Positions 19,964 to 31,420 of a DNA stretch of 64,000 bases are shown here, in pieces. The notes under the pieces were generated by a model, which did no database searches, was not told the origin of the DNA, and worked only from the letters and a program-made list of their open reading frames with translations. This DNA comes from CAZJFH01 sp964545205 (lineage in GTDB: Bacteria > Pseudomonadota > Alphaproteobacteria > Rhodospirillales > Magnetospirillaceae): the NCBI GenBank assembly GCA_964545205.1, contig CAZJFH010000015.1:19437-83436 (forward strand), written 5' to 3'. The position numbers and the translations under genes were made by a program. Every line of letters begins with the position of its first letter. Within the stretch, counting starts at the first letter, position 1.

Positions 19964-22900
19964 TCAACCGATTTTGCGCGCCAGCCGGTCGAGCAGGCGG
20001 CGCAGGCCGGCGAGGCGGCTGTCGGGGTCCGGCCAGTCGCCGCGCACCAGCACGGCGCCGTCCTCCTTGGGCACGACGCCGTCCATCGCGGCGAAGGCGC
20101 GGGCGAGCGGCGTGTCGGGCGGCGGCGGGCCGTCGCGGAAGCGCAGCAGGGCGCCGCGCGGGCCGGCCTCCAGCTCGGCGACGGCCAGCATCCGGCACAG
20201 CCGCTTGATTTCGCCCAGCGACACCATGGTCTCGACCGCCTCGGGCGGCGGGCCGAAGCGCGACGCCAGTTCGGCGATCAGCGCGTCGCCCTCGTCCTCG
20301 TCCTCGAGCGTGGCGATGCGGCGGTAGACGGCGAGGCGCTGCGCCGGGTCGCGGATGTAGTCGGCCGGGATCAGCACCGGCAGGCCGAGCTGCAGCCGCG
20401 GCGACCACACCGGATGCATCGCCGCGCCCTCGTCGCCGGCGGCGGCGGCGACCGCGTTGCGCAGCATCTGGTGGAACAGCTCGGCGCCGACCTCGCGCAT
20501 GTGGCCCGACTGCTCCTCGCCGAGCAGGTCGCCGCTGCCGCGGATGTCCATGTCGCGGCTGGCGAGCACGAAGCCGGCGCCGGGATCGGTGACGGTGACC
20601 AGCGCCTCCAGCCGCCGGCGCGCCTCCTGCGACAGGGCCTTGGCCGGGTCATGCGTGAAAAAGGCGTGGCCGCGCCGGGTCGAGCGCCCGACCCGGCCGC
20701 GGAGCTGGTGCAGCTGGGCCAGGCCGAACATCTCGGCGCGGTGGACGATCAGCGTGTTGGCGTTGGGGATGTCGAGGCCGGTCTCGACGATGTTGGTGCA
20801 CAGCAGCACGTCCCAGCGCCCGTCGGCGAAGCCGCCGACCACCTCGTCGAGTTCGGCCGGCGGCAGGCGGCCGTGGGCGACGGCGACGTCGAGATCCGGA
20901 ACCAGCTCGCGCAAGCGCCGGCGCAGCGGCTCGATGTCGGCCAGGCGCGGGCAGACGTAGAAGCTCTGGCCGCCGCGGTCGCATTCGCGCCGCAGGGCGT
21001 CGCGGATGGTCGCCGGGTCGTCGGCCATGGCCAGCGAGCGCACCGGCTTGCGCGCCACCGGCGGCGTGTCGATCACCGACAGATCGCGCAGCCCGCACAG
21101 CGCGAGCTGCAGCGTGCGGGGGATCGGCGTCGCCGTCATCGTCAGCACGTGGACGGTCTCGGACAGCGCCTTCAGCCGCTCCTTCTGGCGCACGCCCAGG
21201 CGCTGCTCCTCGTCGATGACCACCAGGCCGAGATCGGCGAAGTCGATCGACGGCGCCAGCAGGGCGTGGGTGCCGACCACCAGCCGCACGCCGCCGTCGC
21301 CCAGGCCCTGGCGCACCGCCCGCGCCTCGGCGGCCGGAACCGCGCGCGAGAGCTGCGCGATCTCGATGCCGAAGCCGGCGAAGCGGCGGCGGAAGCCGTC
21401 ATGGTGCTGGCGGGCCAGCGGCGTCGTCGGCACCACCACCGCGACCTGGCGGCCGGCCAAGGCGGCGACGAAGGCGGCGCGGATCGCGACCTCGGTCTTG
21501 CCGAAGCCGACGTCGCCGCAGACCAGCCGGTCCATCAGCCGCCCCGAGCCGAGATCGCCGAGCACCGCCTCCACCGCCGCCCGCTGGCCGTCGGTCAGCT
21601 CGAACGGGAAACGCTCGGCCATGTCGTCGTATTCGGCCGGCGGCCGCAGCGGCGGCACCTGCTTGCGCGCCCGGTCGGCGGCCTGGGCGACCAGCGTCCG
21701 CACCGCCGGCACCACCTCTTGCGCCACGGCGTCGCGGCGCGCGGGCCAGGCGTCGGAGCGCAGCGAGTCGAGTTGCGGCCTCTTGTCCTCGGCGCCGTAG
21801 TTCCACAGCTGGTCCATGTTCTCGACCGGCACGAACAGCTTGGCGCCGCCGCCGTAGAGCAGGCGCACGCAGTCGTGCGGCACGCCGGCCGCCTCGACGA
21901 CTTCGAGGCCGTCGCAGATGCCGACGCCGTGCTCCTCGTGCACCACGGCGCCGCCGATCGCCAGCCCCCCGAGCCCGGGAAAGGCCGGCAGCCGGCGCCG
22001 CGGGCGCGGTCGGCCTTCCTCGACCAGCAGCGGCGCCGGGATCAGAGCCAGATCGGGCGCGGCGACCGGCTCGACCAGATCGATGGCGGCGACGCCGACG
22101 GTCTCCGGCGCCAGACGGCCGAGGGTGCCGGCATCGCGCGCCAGCGCCGTCGGCTTGACGCCCAGCCGGCGCAGCTTGCGCGCCACCGCCGCCTCGCGTC
22201 CGGCGCGACCGACGCAGACCACCACCCGCCGGCCCTCGCCGCGCAACCGCTGCAGCCACTCCGCGGGCTCGCCCTTGGGCATCGGCAGCCGCCGGCCGCC
22301 GCCTTCGACGCCGCGGCCGGCGGCGCGCGCGAGCGTGATCACGCCGCGGCCGTCCAGCGCCGCCGCCCAGTCCCCGGCGTCGAGGAACAGGTCGTGCGGG
22401 TCCAGCGGCCGGTAGGCCTGGACGTCGCGGTCGAGCCGCAGCATCGAGCGGCGGCCGGCATGGGCGGCGTCGATCTGCGCCAGGCGCGCGTCGCGCCGCT
22501 CGTCGACGCCGGGGTCGAGCACCACCGGCGCGCCGGGCAGGTAGTCGAGCAGCGTTTCGGTGTGGTCGTGAAACATCGGCAGCCACTGTTCGAGGCCGGG
22601 ATGGCGCCGGCCGGCCGACACCGCGCGGAACAGCGCGTCGTCCTCGGCCTGGGGCCCGAAAGCCGCCAGGTAGTTGCGCCGGAAGCGCTCGATCGAGTCG
22701 GCGTCGAGCCAGACCTCGGCGGTCGGCCGCACCAGCAGCTCGGACCGCTCCTCGCCCGCCGCCGCGCCGGAATCGGGGTCGAACGGCCGCACCGATCCCA
22801 GAACGCCGCCGGCCAGGGACAGCCGCAACGGCCGGTCCTCGTGCGGCGGGAAGACCTCGATGCCGTCGGCGGTGTCGGCGAACTCGCCGCGGTCGTGAAC

Positions 22901-23428
22901 GCCGCGGGTGGCGATGTAGCCGGCGCGGATCAGCGCCATGCGCAGTTCGTCGGCGGCGACCGGACGGCCGGCTTCGGCGCGGAACTGGCTGGCCGCCAGT
23001 GCCGCCCGCGGCGGCACCCGCTGCAGCAGCCCGGCCACGGTGACCAGCACCAGCCGCCCCGGCTGGTTCTCGCCCTCGACCGCGAAGCGCGACAGGTCCT
23101 CCATGCGGTCGGCGACGACCTGCGGGCTCGGCGACAAGCGGTCGTAGGGCATGCAGTCCCATTCCGGGATCGCCAGCACCTCGAGCCCCGGCGCGAAGAA
23201 GGCCAGCGCCATCTCCATGCGCGCCATGCGCCGGCGGTCGTGGACCACGTGCAGGATCGGCCGCCCGGCCGCGGCCGCGAGTTCGCCGAGCAGGCGCGCG
23301 TCGTGGCCTTCCGGGGCGCCGGCGAGGTGGTGGCGTCCGGGCCGGTCGAGCAGCTTCAGCAGGCGCTCGACGACCGGAGCCGTCCGGGAGAAAGCCGCAC
23401 CCTGATCGGCACGCGCGCTGTCGGGCAT
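19964..23428 (-). CDS. mfd: Transcription-repair coupling factor Mfd
   Basis: 1154 residues, as in E. coli (1148). The ATG chosen gives [13 protein letters not shown]; an upstream extension of about 90 residues lacks similarity and runs into the promoter region of the helicase gene. N-terminal UvrB-like domains precede the RNA-polymerase-interacting domain (about 480-560). A RecG-like motor follows with [16 protein letters not shown] (Walker A), [10 protein letters not shown] (Walker B) and [16 protein letters not shown]. Mfd displaces stalled RNA polymerase and recruits UvrA. Confidence 0.97.
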   Translation of the reverse strand: MPDSARADQGAAFSRTAPVVERLLKLLDRPGRHHLAGAPEGHDARLLGELAAAAGRPILHVVHDRRRMARMEMALAFFAPGLEVLAIPEWDCMPYDRLSPSPQVVADRMEDLSRFAVEGENQPGRLVLVTVAGLLQRVPPRAALAASQFRAEAGRPVAADELRMALIRAGYIATRGVHDRGEFADTADGIEVFPPHEDRPLRLSLAGGVLGSVRPFDPDSGAAAGEERSELLVRPTAEVWLDADSIERFRRNYLAAFGPQAEDDALFRAVSAGRRHPGLEQWLPMFHDHTETLLDYLPGAPVVLDPGVDERRDARLAQIDAAHAGRRSMLRLDRDVQAYRPLDPHDLFLDAGDWAAALDGRGVITLARAAGRGVEGGGRRLPMPKGEPAEWLQRLRGEGRRVVVCVGRAGREAAVARKLRRLGVKPTALARDAGTLGRLAPETVGVAAIDLVEPVAAPDLALIPAPLLVEEGRPRPRRRLPAFPGLGGLAIGGAVVHEEHGVGICDGLEVVEAAGVPHDCVRLLYGGGAKLFVPVENMDQLWNYGAEDKRPQLDSLRSDAWPARRDAVAQEVVPAVRTLVAQAADRARKQVPPLRPPAEYDDMAERFPFELTDGQRAAVEAVLGDLGSGRLMDRLVCGDVGFGKTEVAIRAAFVAALAGRQVAVVVPTTPLARQHHDGFRRRFAGFGIEIAQLSRAVPAAEARAVRQGLGDGGVRLVVGTHALLAPSIDFADLGLVVIDEEQRLGVRQKERLKALSETVHVLTMTATPIPRTLQLALCGLRDLSVIDTPPVARKPVRSLAMADDPATIRDALRRECDRGGQSFYVCPRLADIEPLRRRLRELVPDLDVAVAHGRLPPAELDEVVGGFADGRWDVLLCTNIVETGLDIPNANTLIVHRAEMFGLAQLHQLRGRVGRSTRRGHAFFTHDPAKALSQEARRRLEALVTVTDPGAGFVLASRDMDIRGSGDLLGEEQSGHMREVGAELFHQMLRNAVAAAAGDEGAAMHPVWSPRLQLGLPVLIPADYIRDPAQRLAVYRRIATLEDEDEGDALIAELASRFGPPPEAVETMVSLGEIKRLCRMLAVAELEAGPRGALLRFRDGPPPPDTPLARAFAAMDGVVPKEDGAVLVRGDWPDPDSRLAGLRRLLDRLARKIG

Positions 23429-23693
23429 AAAGGTCGGTCTCGGCTGCGGATGGTCCCAGGACAACAGTTTTGGCCGCCGTCGCGTTCCCGGCTTGCAATG
23501 GGGCGGCAATTCACCTACCTTCCCGGCACGGTCGAGTGATCGCACGCGGGCGCCGCATGGCGCCGCATCGCTCGGACCCCGCAATTCTCCGATCCCCTTG
23601 GTCCTGCGTGCGCCACGGGCGCCGCAACTTCTGCCGCGCCGCGCTCCCGACCGGACGCCCGGCGCCCGGACCATTTTCGATTCAAGGAAACGA

Positions 23694-25118
<1,425 letters not shown>

Positions 25119-25146
25119 ACACTCGATCGCTGCAGCACCCCTATAG

Positions 25147-25178
25147 CGTCATGGCCGGGACTTCGCCCGGCCATGACG
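25147..25178 (+). terminator. Strong hairpin after the helicase gene
   Basis: A perfect 13-base stem (CGTCATGGCCGGG and complement) with loop ACTTCG lies 28 bases after the helicase stop codon. No T-run follows. The GGCCATGAC end resembles the REP-like hairpins elsewhere in the window, so it may be both a transcript 3' stabiliser and a repeat. Confidence 0.55.
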
Positions 25179-25224
25179 ATTCGAGTGTTTGGATATCGGC
25201 CCCGCCGCCCCCACCTGACTCCGC

Positions 25225-26091
25225 ATGGAGAAGGTCAAGCACGGCGCCGCGGCCGGCGCCGACGCCCCCAGCCCCGACTGGACCATCGACCAGGGATGGG
25301 AGCGCTACACGGCGCAGGAGCACGCGACCTGGCGCACGCTGTTCGAGCGCCAGAAGAAGCTGCTGCCGGGCCGCGCCTGCGACGAGTTCGTCGCCGGCAT
25401 GAACGCCCTGCCGATCGCCGCCGACCGCATCCCCGACTTCCGCGAACTGTCGGGGGTGCTGGGCGAGCGCACCGGCTGGAGCGTCGTCGCCGTGCCCGGG
25501 CTGGTGCCCGACGAGGTGTTCTTCGAGCATCTCGCCAATCGCCGCTTCCCCGCCGGCCACTTCATCCGCGACCCGGATTCGCTGGACTACATCGAGGAAC
25601 CGGACGTCTTCCACGACGTGTTCGGCCACGTGCCGATGCTGATGCATCCGGTCTTCGCCGACTTCATGCAGGCCTACGGCGAGGGCGGGCTGCGGGCGCA
25701 GCGGCTGGGCACGCTGAGCCAGCTCGCCCGCGTCTACTGGTACACGGTCGAGTTCGGGCTGCTGTGGCGCGACGACGCGCTGCAGATCTACGGCTCGGGC
25801 ATCGTCTCGTCCTACACCGAGACGGTGTTCGCCATCGACGATCCCTCGCCCAACCGCATCCGCTTCGACCTCGAGCGGGTGATGCGCACCCGCTACCGCA
25901 TCGACGACTTCCAGGAGACCTATTTCGTGATCGGCGGCTTCCAGGAGCTGCTGCGCCTGGCCGAGCTCGACTTCGCGCCGGTCTACCGGCGGGTCGCGGG
26001 CAAGCCCGAGTTCGAGCCGGGCGACGTGCTGGACGAGGACGAGGTCATCACGCGCGGCACCGGCGCCTACCACGCGACGCGGCGGCATTGA
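25225..26091 (+). CDS. phhA: Phenylalanine 4-monooxygenase
   Basis: 288 residues, monomeric bacterial type. It hydroxylates phenylalanine to tyrosine using tetrahydropterin and O2. The iron ligands are H130 and H135 in FHDVFGHVPML and E176 in YWYTVEFGLL, all present. Substrate-loop sequence YGSGIVSSYTET follows. The ATG has only a weak ribosome site. No phhB (pterin dehydratase) or AsnC-type regulator is next to it, so it stands alone here. Confidence 0.96.
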   Translation: MEKVKHGAAAGADAPSPDWTIDQGWERYTAQEHATWRTLFERQKKLLPGRACDEFVAGMNALPIAADRIPDFRELSGVLGERTGWSVVAVPGLVPDEVFFEHLANRRFPAGHFIRDPDSLDYIEEPDVFHDVFGHVPMLMHPVFADFMQAYGEGGLRAQRLGTLSQLARVYWYTVEFGLLWRDDALQIYGSGIVSSYTETVFAIDDPSPNRIRFDLERVMRTRYRIDDFQETYFVIGGFQELLRLAELDFAPVYRRVAGKPEFEPGDVLDEDEVITRGTGAYHATRRH

Positions 26092-26194
26092 ACGGCGCTC
26101 GCGAACCGGGTACTATCGTTTGGACTTCTAACCAAGCGGCGGAGTCGGCCTTTTCCCGAGCCGCCATCGTCCGCGCATCCAGGCAGGTCCAGCA

Positions 26195-27415
26195 ATGCAT
26201 TACCCGGAACCGGAATTGTCGTCGCTGATCGTCGATCTGGCGGAGCGGCCGAGCGAGCTCAGCCTGGCGCGCATTCTCGACACGGTGCGCGCGCATCTCG
26301 GCATGGAGGTCGCGTTCATTTCCGAGTTCGTCGACGGCCGGCGGGTGTTCCGCCAGGTCGAGGCCGCCGTCGCCACCCCGGTGAAGCCCGGCGGCTCGGA
26401 TCCGCTCGCCGACAGCTATTGTCAGCGGGTGATCGACGGCCGGCTGCCGCAACTGATCCCCGACACGGCGGCGGAGGCCGAGGCGATGGCGCTGCCGGTC
26501 ACCACCGCGCTGCCGGTCGGCAGCCACATCAGCGTGCCGATCCTGCTGCCGGACGGCGGGATCTACGGCACGTTCTGCTGCTTCAGCGCCACCGCCGACC
26601 ACAGCCTCGACGACCGCGACCTGCGCGTGATGCGCGCCTTCGCCGACCTGGCGGCGTTCGAGATCGATCGCTCGCGGGCGGCGAGCCGGGACCGTGGCGA
26701 GAAAGTGGCCCGGATCAGCGGCGCCATCGACCGCCAGGAATTCGGCACGGTGTTCCAGCCGATCCTGCGGCTGGACGAGCGCCGGGTGATCGCCTTCGAA
26801 TGCCTGACCCGGTTCCACGCCGCGCCGCAGCGCACGCCCGACGTCTGGTTCGCCGAAGCGGCGGAAACCGGCCTCGGCGTGGCGCTGGAAGTCGCGACGA
26901 TGCGCAAGGCGCTTTCGGCCCTGCCGGCGTTCCCCGCCGAGGTCGCGCTGTCGGTCAACGTCTCGCCGGCCGTGGTGGTCAGCGACCAGTTCGCGGCGCT
27001 GTTCGCCGAGGCGCCGCTCGACCGGCTGGTGCTCGAGATCACCGAGCACGCCCAGGTCGCCGATTACGGCTCGCTGCACCAGGCGCTGACGCCGTTGCGA
27101 CGCCGCGGGCTGCAGCTGGCGATCGACGATGCCGGGGCCGGCTACGCCAGCCTGCGGCATATCCTCGCCTTCGCGCCGGACATCATCAAGCTCGACATCA
27201 GCCTGATCCACGACCTCGACCGCGATCCCGCCCGCCAGGCGCTGACCGCGGCGCTGATCGCCTTCGCCAACGAGACCGGCAGCACCATCACGGCCGAGGG
27301 CGTCGAGACGCCGGGCGAGCTCGAGGCCCTGCGACGGATCGGCATCCGCCGCGCCCAGGGCTACCTTCTCGGCCGGCCGCTGGCGCTGGACGACGCGGCG
27401 GCGCTGCTGGTCTAA
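26195..27415 (+). CDS. GAF-EAL cyclic di-GMP phosphodiesterase
   Basis: 406 residues: GAF sensor domain (about 20-160) and EAL domain (about 172-404). The EAL signature is ECLTR (202-206), keeping the metal-binding Glu. Other catalytic stretches are SVNVSP, LEITEH, IDDAGAGYASL, IKLDISLI, ITAEGVET and QGYLLGRP. All metal and catalytic residues visible by eye are kept, so it likely degrades c-di-GMP to pGpG under control of a small molecule bound by GAF. It is a counterweight to the three GGDEF proteins of the window. Confidence 0.9.
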   Translation: MHYPEPELSSLIVDLAERPSELSLARILDTVRAHLGMEVAFISEFVDGRRVFRQVEAAVATPVKPGGSDPLADSYCQRVIDGRLPQLIPDTAAEAEAMALPVTTALPVGSHISVPILLPDGGIYGTFCCFSATADHSLDDRDLRVMRAFADLAAFEIDRSRAASRDRGEKVARISGAIDRQEFGTVFQPILRLDERRVIAFECLTRFHAAPQRTPDVWFAEAAETGLGVALEVATMRKALSALPAFPAEVALSVNVSPAVVVSDQFAALFAEAPLDRLVLEITEHAQVADYGSLHQALTPLRRRGLQLAIDDAGAGYASLRHILAFAPDIIKLDISLIHDLDRDPARQALTAALIAFANETGSTITAEGVETPGELEALRRIGIRRAQGYLLGRPLALDDAAALLV

Positions 27416-27465
27416 CCCTTCAGGCGTAACCCGTCCTTGCCCCTGAATGCCCGACCGGCGTAGTC

Positions 27466-27485
27466 TGGCGTGGTCGACCACGCCA
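27466..27485. promoter_or_regulatory. 20-base perfect palindrome
   Basis: TGGCGTGGTCGACCACGCCA is a perfect loopless palindrome between the EAL gene and a 66-residue ORF, ending four bases before that ORF's ribosome site. It could be an operator or, in RNA, a hairpin that hides the ribosome site. Confidence 0.5.
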
Positions 27486-27498
27486 TGCGGAGTTGATC

Positions 27499-27699
27499 AT
27501 GCCGGTTTTCGACTGGGCGCCGCCCTACATCGACCTGCCCGTCCTCGGCCGCGGGGTGTGGGTGGTCTCGACGCCGTGGGCGCTGCCGCAGCCGGCGACC
27601 GGCGCCGACGTGATCGGCCGCTTCCGGGTCGTCCACTACGACTGGGGCCAGCTCGTCAGGCCCGCCGCCCTGGCCGAGTTCGAGAGCGACGGCCCCTGA
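27499..27699 (+). CDS. Small protein of unknown function (66 residues)
   Basis: 66 residues from an ATG six bases after a GGAG ribosome site. The sequence is rich in Trp, Pro and Val (MPVFDWAPPYIDLPVLGRGV at the start) with no signal peptide, helix or cysteine. It looks like a compact beta-rich protein. It is bracketed by a 20-base palindrome upstream and an oxidoreductase gene 55 bases downstream. Family not recognised. Its codon use matches real genes nearby. Confidence 0.6.
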   Translation: MPVFDWAPPYIDLPVLGRGVWVVSTPWALPQPATGADVIGRFRVVHYDWGQLVRPAALAEFESDGP

Positions 27700-27754
27700 C
27701 GGCGCCGGCGACGCGGGCTATGATGACCGCCGTCGCAACACGACGGAGGGGCTC

Positions 27755-28765
27755 GTGCGCCTTTACCACCTCACCGACTGGAATCCGGACGCCCTGCGCC
27801 TGACCGAGCGCGATCCGCCCGAGCCGGGCCCGCGCCAGATCCTGCTGCGCATGCGCGCCGCCAGCCTCAACTACCGCGACCACATCCTGATCCGCGGCGG
27901 CTACGGCCGGCGCGGCGGGCGGTTGCCGGTGGTACCGGTTTCCGACGGCGTCGGCGAGGTGGTGGCGGTCGGACCCGGCGTCACCCGCTTCGCGCCCGGC
28001 GACCGCGCCTGCCCGGCCTTCTTCCGCGGCTGGCGGGCCGGCCCCTTCGACGAGCGCTTCCTCGATCACGCCCTCGGCGGGCCCGAGGAAGGCGTCATGA
28101 TGGAATACAAGGCGGTCGACGAGGAGTCCGCCGTCGCCGTCCCCGCGTTCCTGTCCGACGCCGAGGCCGCCAGCCTGCCCTGCGCCGCGGTGACCGCCTG
28201 GACGGCGATCGTCGACGCGGGCCGGGTGCGGCCGGGCGACGTCGTCGTCATCCAGGGCACCGGCGGCGTGTCGCTGTTCGCGCTGCAATTCGCCAAGCTG
28301 GCCGGCGCGCGGGTGATCGCCACCTCGTCGAGCGACGACAAGCTCGAGCGGGTGGCGGCGATGGGCGCCGACGTGCTGGTCAACTACCGCGCCCGGCCCG
28401 ACTGGCACAAGGCGGTGCGCGCGGCGACCGGCGGCCGCGGCGCCGACCTGGTCGTCGACGTCGCCGGCGGCACACTGCCGGCCTCGGTGCGCGCGGTGCG
28501 CGGCGGCGGCACGGTCTGCGCCATCGGCGTGCTGGCCGGCGGCGAGGTGCCGATCCAGCTCGGCCACGTGGTGACCCGCGGCATCCGCCTGCAGGGCATC
28601 ACGGTCGGCAGCGTCGCCGGCTTCGAGGCGATGCTGCGCGCCATCGAGACCCACGCCCTCAAGCCCGTCGTCGAGCCGCGAACCTATGGTTTCGACGCGT
28701 TGCCGCAGGCCTTGGCGGCGCTGCCCGAGGGCCGCCATTTCGGCAAGATCTGCCTGCAATGGTGA
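27755..28765 (+). CDS. Zinc-type alcohol dehydrogenase / quinone oxidoreductase family protein
   Basis: 336 residues, GTG start with a CGGAGG ribosome site. It is a medium-chain dehydrogenase: GroES-like domain (1-120), then a Rossmann domain with VVIQGTGGVSLFALQFAKLA (about 163-182) and GGRGADLVVDVAGG. The cysteine and histidine ligands of the structural and catalytic zinc sites are missing, so it belongs with NAD(P)H-dependent quinone reductase-like members. The substrate is unknown. Its end overlaps the antiporter start by seven bases, so the two are co-translated. Confidence 0.88.
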   Translation: MRLYHLTDWNPDALRLTERDPPEPGPRQILLRMRAASLNYRDHILIRGGYGRRGGRLPVVPVSDGVGEVVAVGPGVTRFAPGDRACPAFFRGWRAGPFDERFLDHALGGPEEGVMMEYKAVDEESAVAVPAFLSDAEAASLPCAAVTAWTAIVDAGRVRPGDVVVIQGTGGVSLFALQFAKLAGARVIATSSSDDKLERVAAMGADVLVNYRARPDWHKAVRAATGGRGADLVVDVAGGTLPASVRAVRGGGTVCAIGVLAGGEVPIQLGHVVTRGIRLQGITVGSVAGFEAMLRAIETHALKPVVEPRTYGFDALPQALAALPEGRHFGKICLQW

Positions 28766-30603
28766 GCGCGCCCGAACACGTTCTCTTCGTCGTGGCGCTG
28801 ATCGGCGTGCTCGGCATCGGCGCGCAGTGGCTGGCCTGGCGGCTGCAGCAGCCGGCGATCGTGCTGATGGCGCTGGCCGGCCTCGTCGCCGGACCGGTGC
28901 TGGGCGTGATCCGCCCGGCCGAGATCTTCGGCGAGCTGCTGCAGCCGATGGTGTCGCTGGCGGTGGCGCTGATCCTGTTCGACGGCGGCCTCAACCTGCG
29001 CCGGTCCGAGCTGCGCGGCATCTCCGCGGCCGTGCGGCGGCTGGTGCTGGTCGGCGGGCCGCTGACCTGGGCGATGGCCGCCGCCGCCGGCCACTGGATC
29101 GCCGGACTGTCGTGGCCGGTGGCGATCCTGTTCGGCGGCATCCTGGTGGTGACCGGGCCGACGGTGATCATGCCGCTGTTGCGCCAGGCCAAGCTGCAGG
29201 CGCGCACCGCCGCGGTGCTGAAGTGGGAAGGCATCGTCAACGACCCGATCGGCGCGCTGTTCGCGGTGCTGGTCTACGAGGTGCTGGTGCACGCCGAGGC
29301 CGGCGCCGGCTGGGGCGCCGCCGCGGCCGGGCTGGCCGGCGCCGCGGCGGTGGCGGCGGCGATGGCCCTGGCGCTGGGGCTCGGCCTGGCGAAGCTGTTC
29401 CGCCGCGGCCTGGTGCCGGAGTTCCTCAAGGCGCCGATCATCCTGTGCGCGGTGCTGGCCGCCTTCGTCGGCGCCAACATGCTGGCCGAGGAGAGCGGGC
29501 TGCTGGCGGTCACCATCCTCGGCATCGTGTTCGGCAACGCCCGCGTCGCCTCGATCGACGAGCTGCGCCGCTTCAAGGAAGGCATCGCCATCCTGCTGGT
29601 CTCGGGCGTGTTCGTGCTGCTGACCGCGATGCTGCGCCCCGAGGACGCCCTGGCGCTGTCGTGGGAGCACGCCGCCTTCGTCGGCGCCGTCCTGTTCGTC
29701 GTCCGCCCGCTGTCGGTGTGGCTGGCGACGCCCGGCGCCGGCCTGACCTGGCGCGAGCGGCTGCTGGTCGGCTGGATCGCGCCGCGCGGCATCGTCGCCG
29801 TCGCGGTCTCGGGCCTGTTCGCCGCCAAGCTGTCGGCCCTGGGCCATGCCGACGCGGCGCTGCTGGTGCCGCTGGCCTTCGCGGTGGTGTTCGCGACCGT
29901 CGTCGCCCACGGCTTTTCGATCGCGCCGCTGGCCCGCGGCCTCGGCCTGGTGGCGACGACGCGGCCCGGCGTGCTGATCGTCGGCGCCACGCCGTGGAGC
30001 GTCGCTTTGGCCGGCCAGCTGGCGGCGCTGGAGGTTCCGGTCACCGTCGCCGACCGGGTGTGGCGGGCGCTGCGGCCGGCGCGCGAGGCCGGCATCGACA
30101 CCTATTACGGCGAGATCCTGTCCGAGGTCACCGAGCACCGGCTCGACCTCAACCGCTTCGAGGTGCTGCTGGCGGCGACCGGCAACGACGCCTACAACGC
30201 CCTGGTCTGCACCGACCTGGCGCCCGAGCTCGGCCGCGCCAAGGTGTTCGAGCTGGAGCAGCGCACCAGCGAGGACCCGCAGAGCCTGTCCTTCACCATC
30301 GGCGGCCGCGCCCTGTTCGCGCCGGGCACCGACATCGAGGGCCTCAACATGCTGCTGGCCCGGGGCTGGGAGTTTCGCCGCACCAAGCTCAGCGACGCCT
30401 TCGGCCTCGACGCCTATCTGGCCGCGCGTCCCGACGGCAGCATGACCGTTTTCGTGCTCCACGATTCCGGCCGGCTGTCCTTCGTGCCGCACGGCAAGGA
30501 GCCGGGCGCCCAGGCCGGCGACACCGTGGTGGCGTTCGCGCCGGCCGCCGAGCGCAACGCCAAGCGCGACGGCTCTTCGCGCGGCGAGGCTTTCGCGCTA
30601 TAG
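28759..30603 (+). CDS. Second CPA1-type cation/proton antiporter with RCK domain
   Basis: 614 residues: about 12 helices (5-395), then a TrkA-N (RCK) domain (about 410-525: VLIVGATPWSVALAGQLAAL) and a C-terminal tail. TGPTVIMPLLRQ and EGIVNDPIGALFAVL are the exchanger motifs with the ion-binding Asn-Asp. Compared with the gene at 17710 it has a full RCK nucleotide-binding domain, so it is a distinct subfamily, probably K+/H+ or Na+/H+ exchange gated by nucleotides. It follows the oxidoreductase with overlap; coupling to NAD(P)H state is possible but inferred. Confidence 0.9.
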   Translation: MVSAPEHVLFVVALIGVLGIGAQWLAWRLQQPAIVLMALAGLVAGPVLGVIRPAEIFGELLQPMVSLAVALILFDGGLNLRRSELRGISAAVRRLVLVGGPLTWAMAAAAGHWIAGLSWPVAILFGGILVVTGPTVIMPLLRQAKLQARTAAVLKWEGIVNDPIGALFAVLVYEVLVHAEAGAGWGAAAAGLAGAAAVAAAMALALGLGLAKLFRRGLVPEFLKAPIILCAVLAAFVGANMLAEESGLLAVTILGIVFGNARVASIDELRRFKEGIAILLVSGVFVLLTAMLRPEDALALSWEHAAFVGAVLFVVRPLSVWLATPGAGLTWRERLLVGWIAPRGIVAVAVSGLFAAKLSALGHADAALLVPLAFAVVFATVVAHGFSIAPLARGLGLVATTRPGVLIVGATPWSVALAGQLAALEVPVTVADRVWRALRPAREAGIDTYYGEILSEVTEHRLDLNRFEVLLAATGNDAYNALVCTDLAPELGRAKVFELEQRTSEDPQSLSFTIGGRALFAPGTDIEGLNMLLARGWEFRRTKLSDAFGLDAYLAARPDGSMTVFVLHDSGRLSFVPHGKEPGAQAGDTVVAFAPAAERNAKRDGSSRGEAFAL

Positions 30604-30646
30604 TCGTCATTCCGGGTTGGGCACCGGGCCGATGCGGGACGCGAGA

Positions 30647-31420
30647 ATGGACCACGACAGGCGGCGGGAGCAGCTTTCCGAGCTGTACCTGTTCGACGGC
30701 ATCGAAGGCGACTTGCTGGATGCGGCGGCCGAACACGGTCGCTTCCGCAACTTCGATCGCGACCGCACCATCGTCGCCAAGGGCGAAGCGGGCGACGAGG
30801 TGTTCTTCATCCTGCACGGCGGCGTGCGCATCATCGGCCACATCGACGACCACCGCTCGGTGTTCCTGACCGAGCTGGGCGCCGGCAGCAGCTTCGGCGA
30901 ACTCTCGGCGATCGACGGCAGCCTGCGCTCGGCCTGGGCCCGCACCACGCGGCCGACGCGTCTGGTCGCGTTCGACCAGTATTTCGTGCTCGACGTCATG
31001 CGCCGGTCCAGCACCGCCGCCTTCAACATGATGCGCTACCTGTCGGGCGTGATCCGCAGCACCGGCTCGCGCCTGACCGGCCTGTGCGCGCTCAGCGCGC
31101 GGCAGCGCATCTGCGGCTTCGTGCTCGAACGCGCCCGGCCGGACAAGCAGCGGCCGGGGCAATGGATCTGCCGCGACTTCCCCAGCCACGAGGAAGTCGC
31201 GGGGTGGACCGGAAGCTGCGCCGACGAGGTCGCCGCCGTGCTCGGCGACCTGATCAAGGACGGCGTCCTGTCGCGCCGGCACCACACGTTGTTGATCAAC
31301 GACGTCGAGGCGCTGCGCACGTTCGGCGTCGCCGCCTGCGGCCTGCTGCCGCGCACGCCCGGCGCCGGCGCGCGCGAGCCCGACTACGCTCCCAGAGAGA
31401 AGACCCCGGTGATCCTGTGA
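30647..31420 (+). CDS. Crp-family transcriptional regulator
   Basis: 257 residues from the third in-frame start; ATG at 30632 or TTG at 30617 are alternatives and none has a strong ribosome site. A cyclic-nucleotide-binding beta-roll (about 10-125: AKGEAGDEVFFILHGGVRII, GAGSSFGELSAIDGS) is followed by a long dimer helix and a winged helix (FPSHEEVAGWTGSCADEVAA). The FGEL phosphate-binding cassette is kept, so it may bind cAMP or cGMP. There is no FNR-like N-terminal cysteine cluster. Its stop overlaps the next gene (GTGA), indicating a joint function. Confidence 0.88.
   Translation: MDHDRRREQLSELYLFDGIEGDLLDAAAEHGRFRNFDRDRTIVAKGEAGDEVFFILHGGVRIIGHIDDHRSVFLTELGAGSSFGELSAIDGSLRSAWARTTRPTRLVAFDQYFVLDVMRRSSTAAFNMMRYLSGVIRSTGSRLTGLCALSARQRICGFVLERARPDKQRPGQWICRDFPSHEEVAGWTGSCADEVAAVLGDLIKDGVLSRRHHTLLINDVEALRTFGVAACGLLPRTPGAGAREPDYAPREKTPVIL

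Noticed and set aside
19874..23539. A 1221-codon plus-strand frame opposite mfd
   Set aside because: Mirror frame of Mfd, with repetitive Arg/Ala/His composition and no ribosome site; Mfd itself is beyond doubt.
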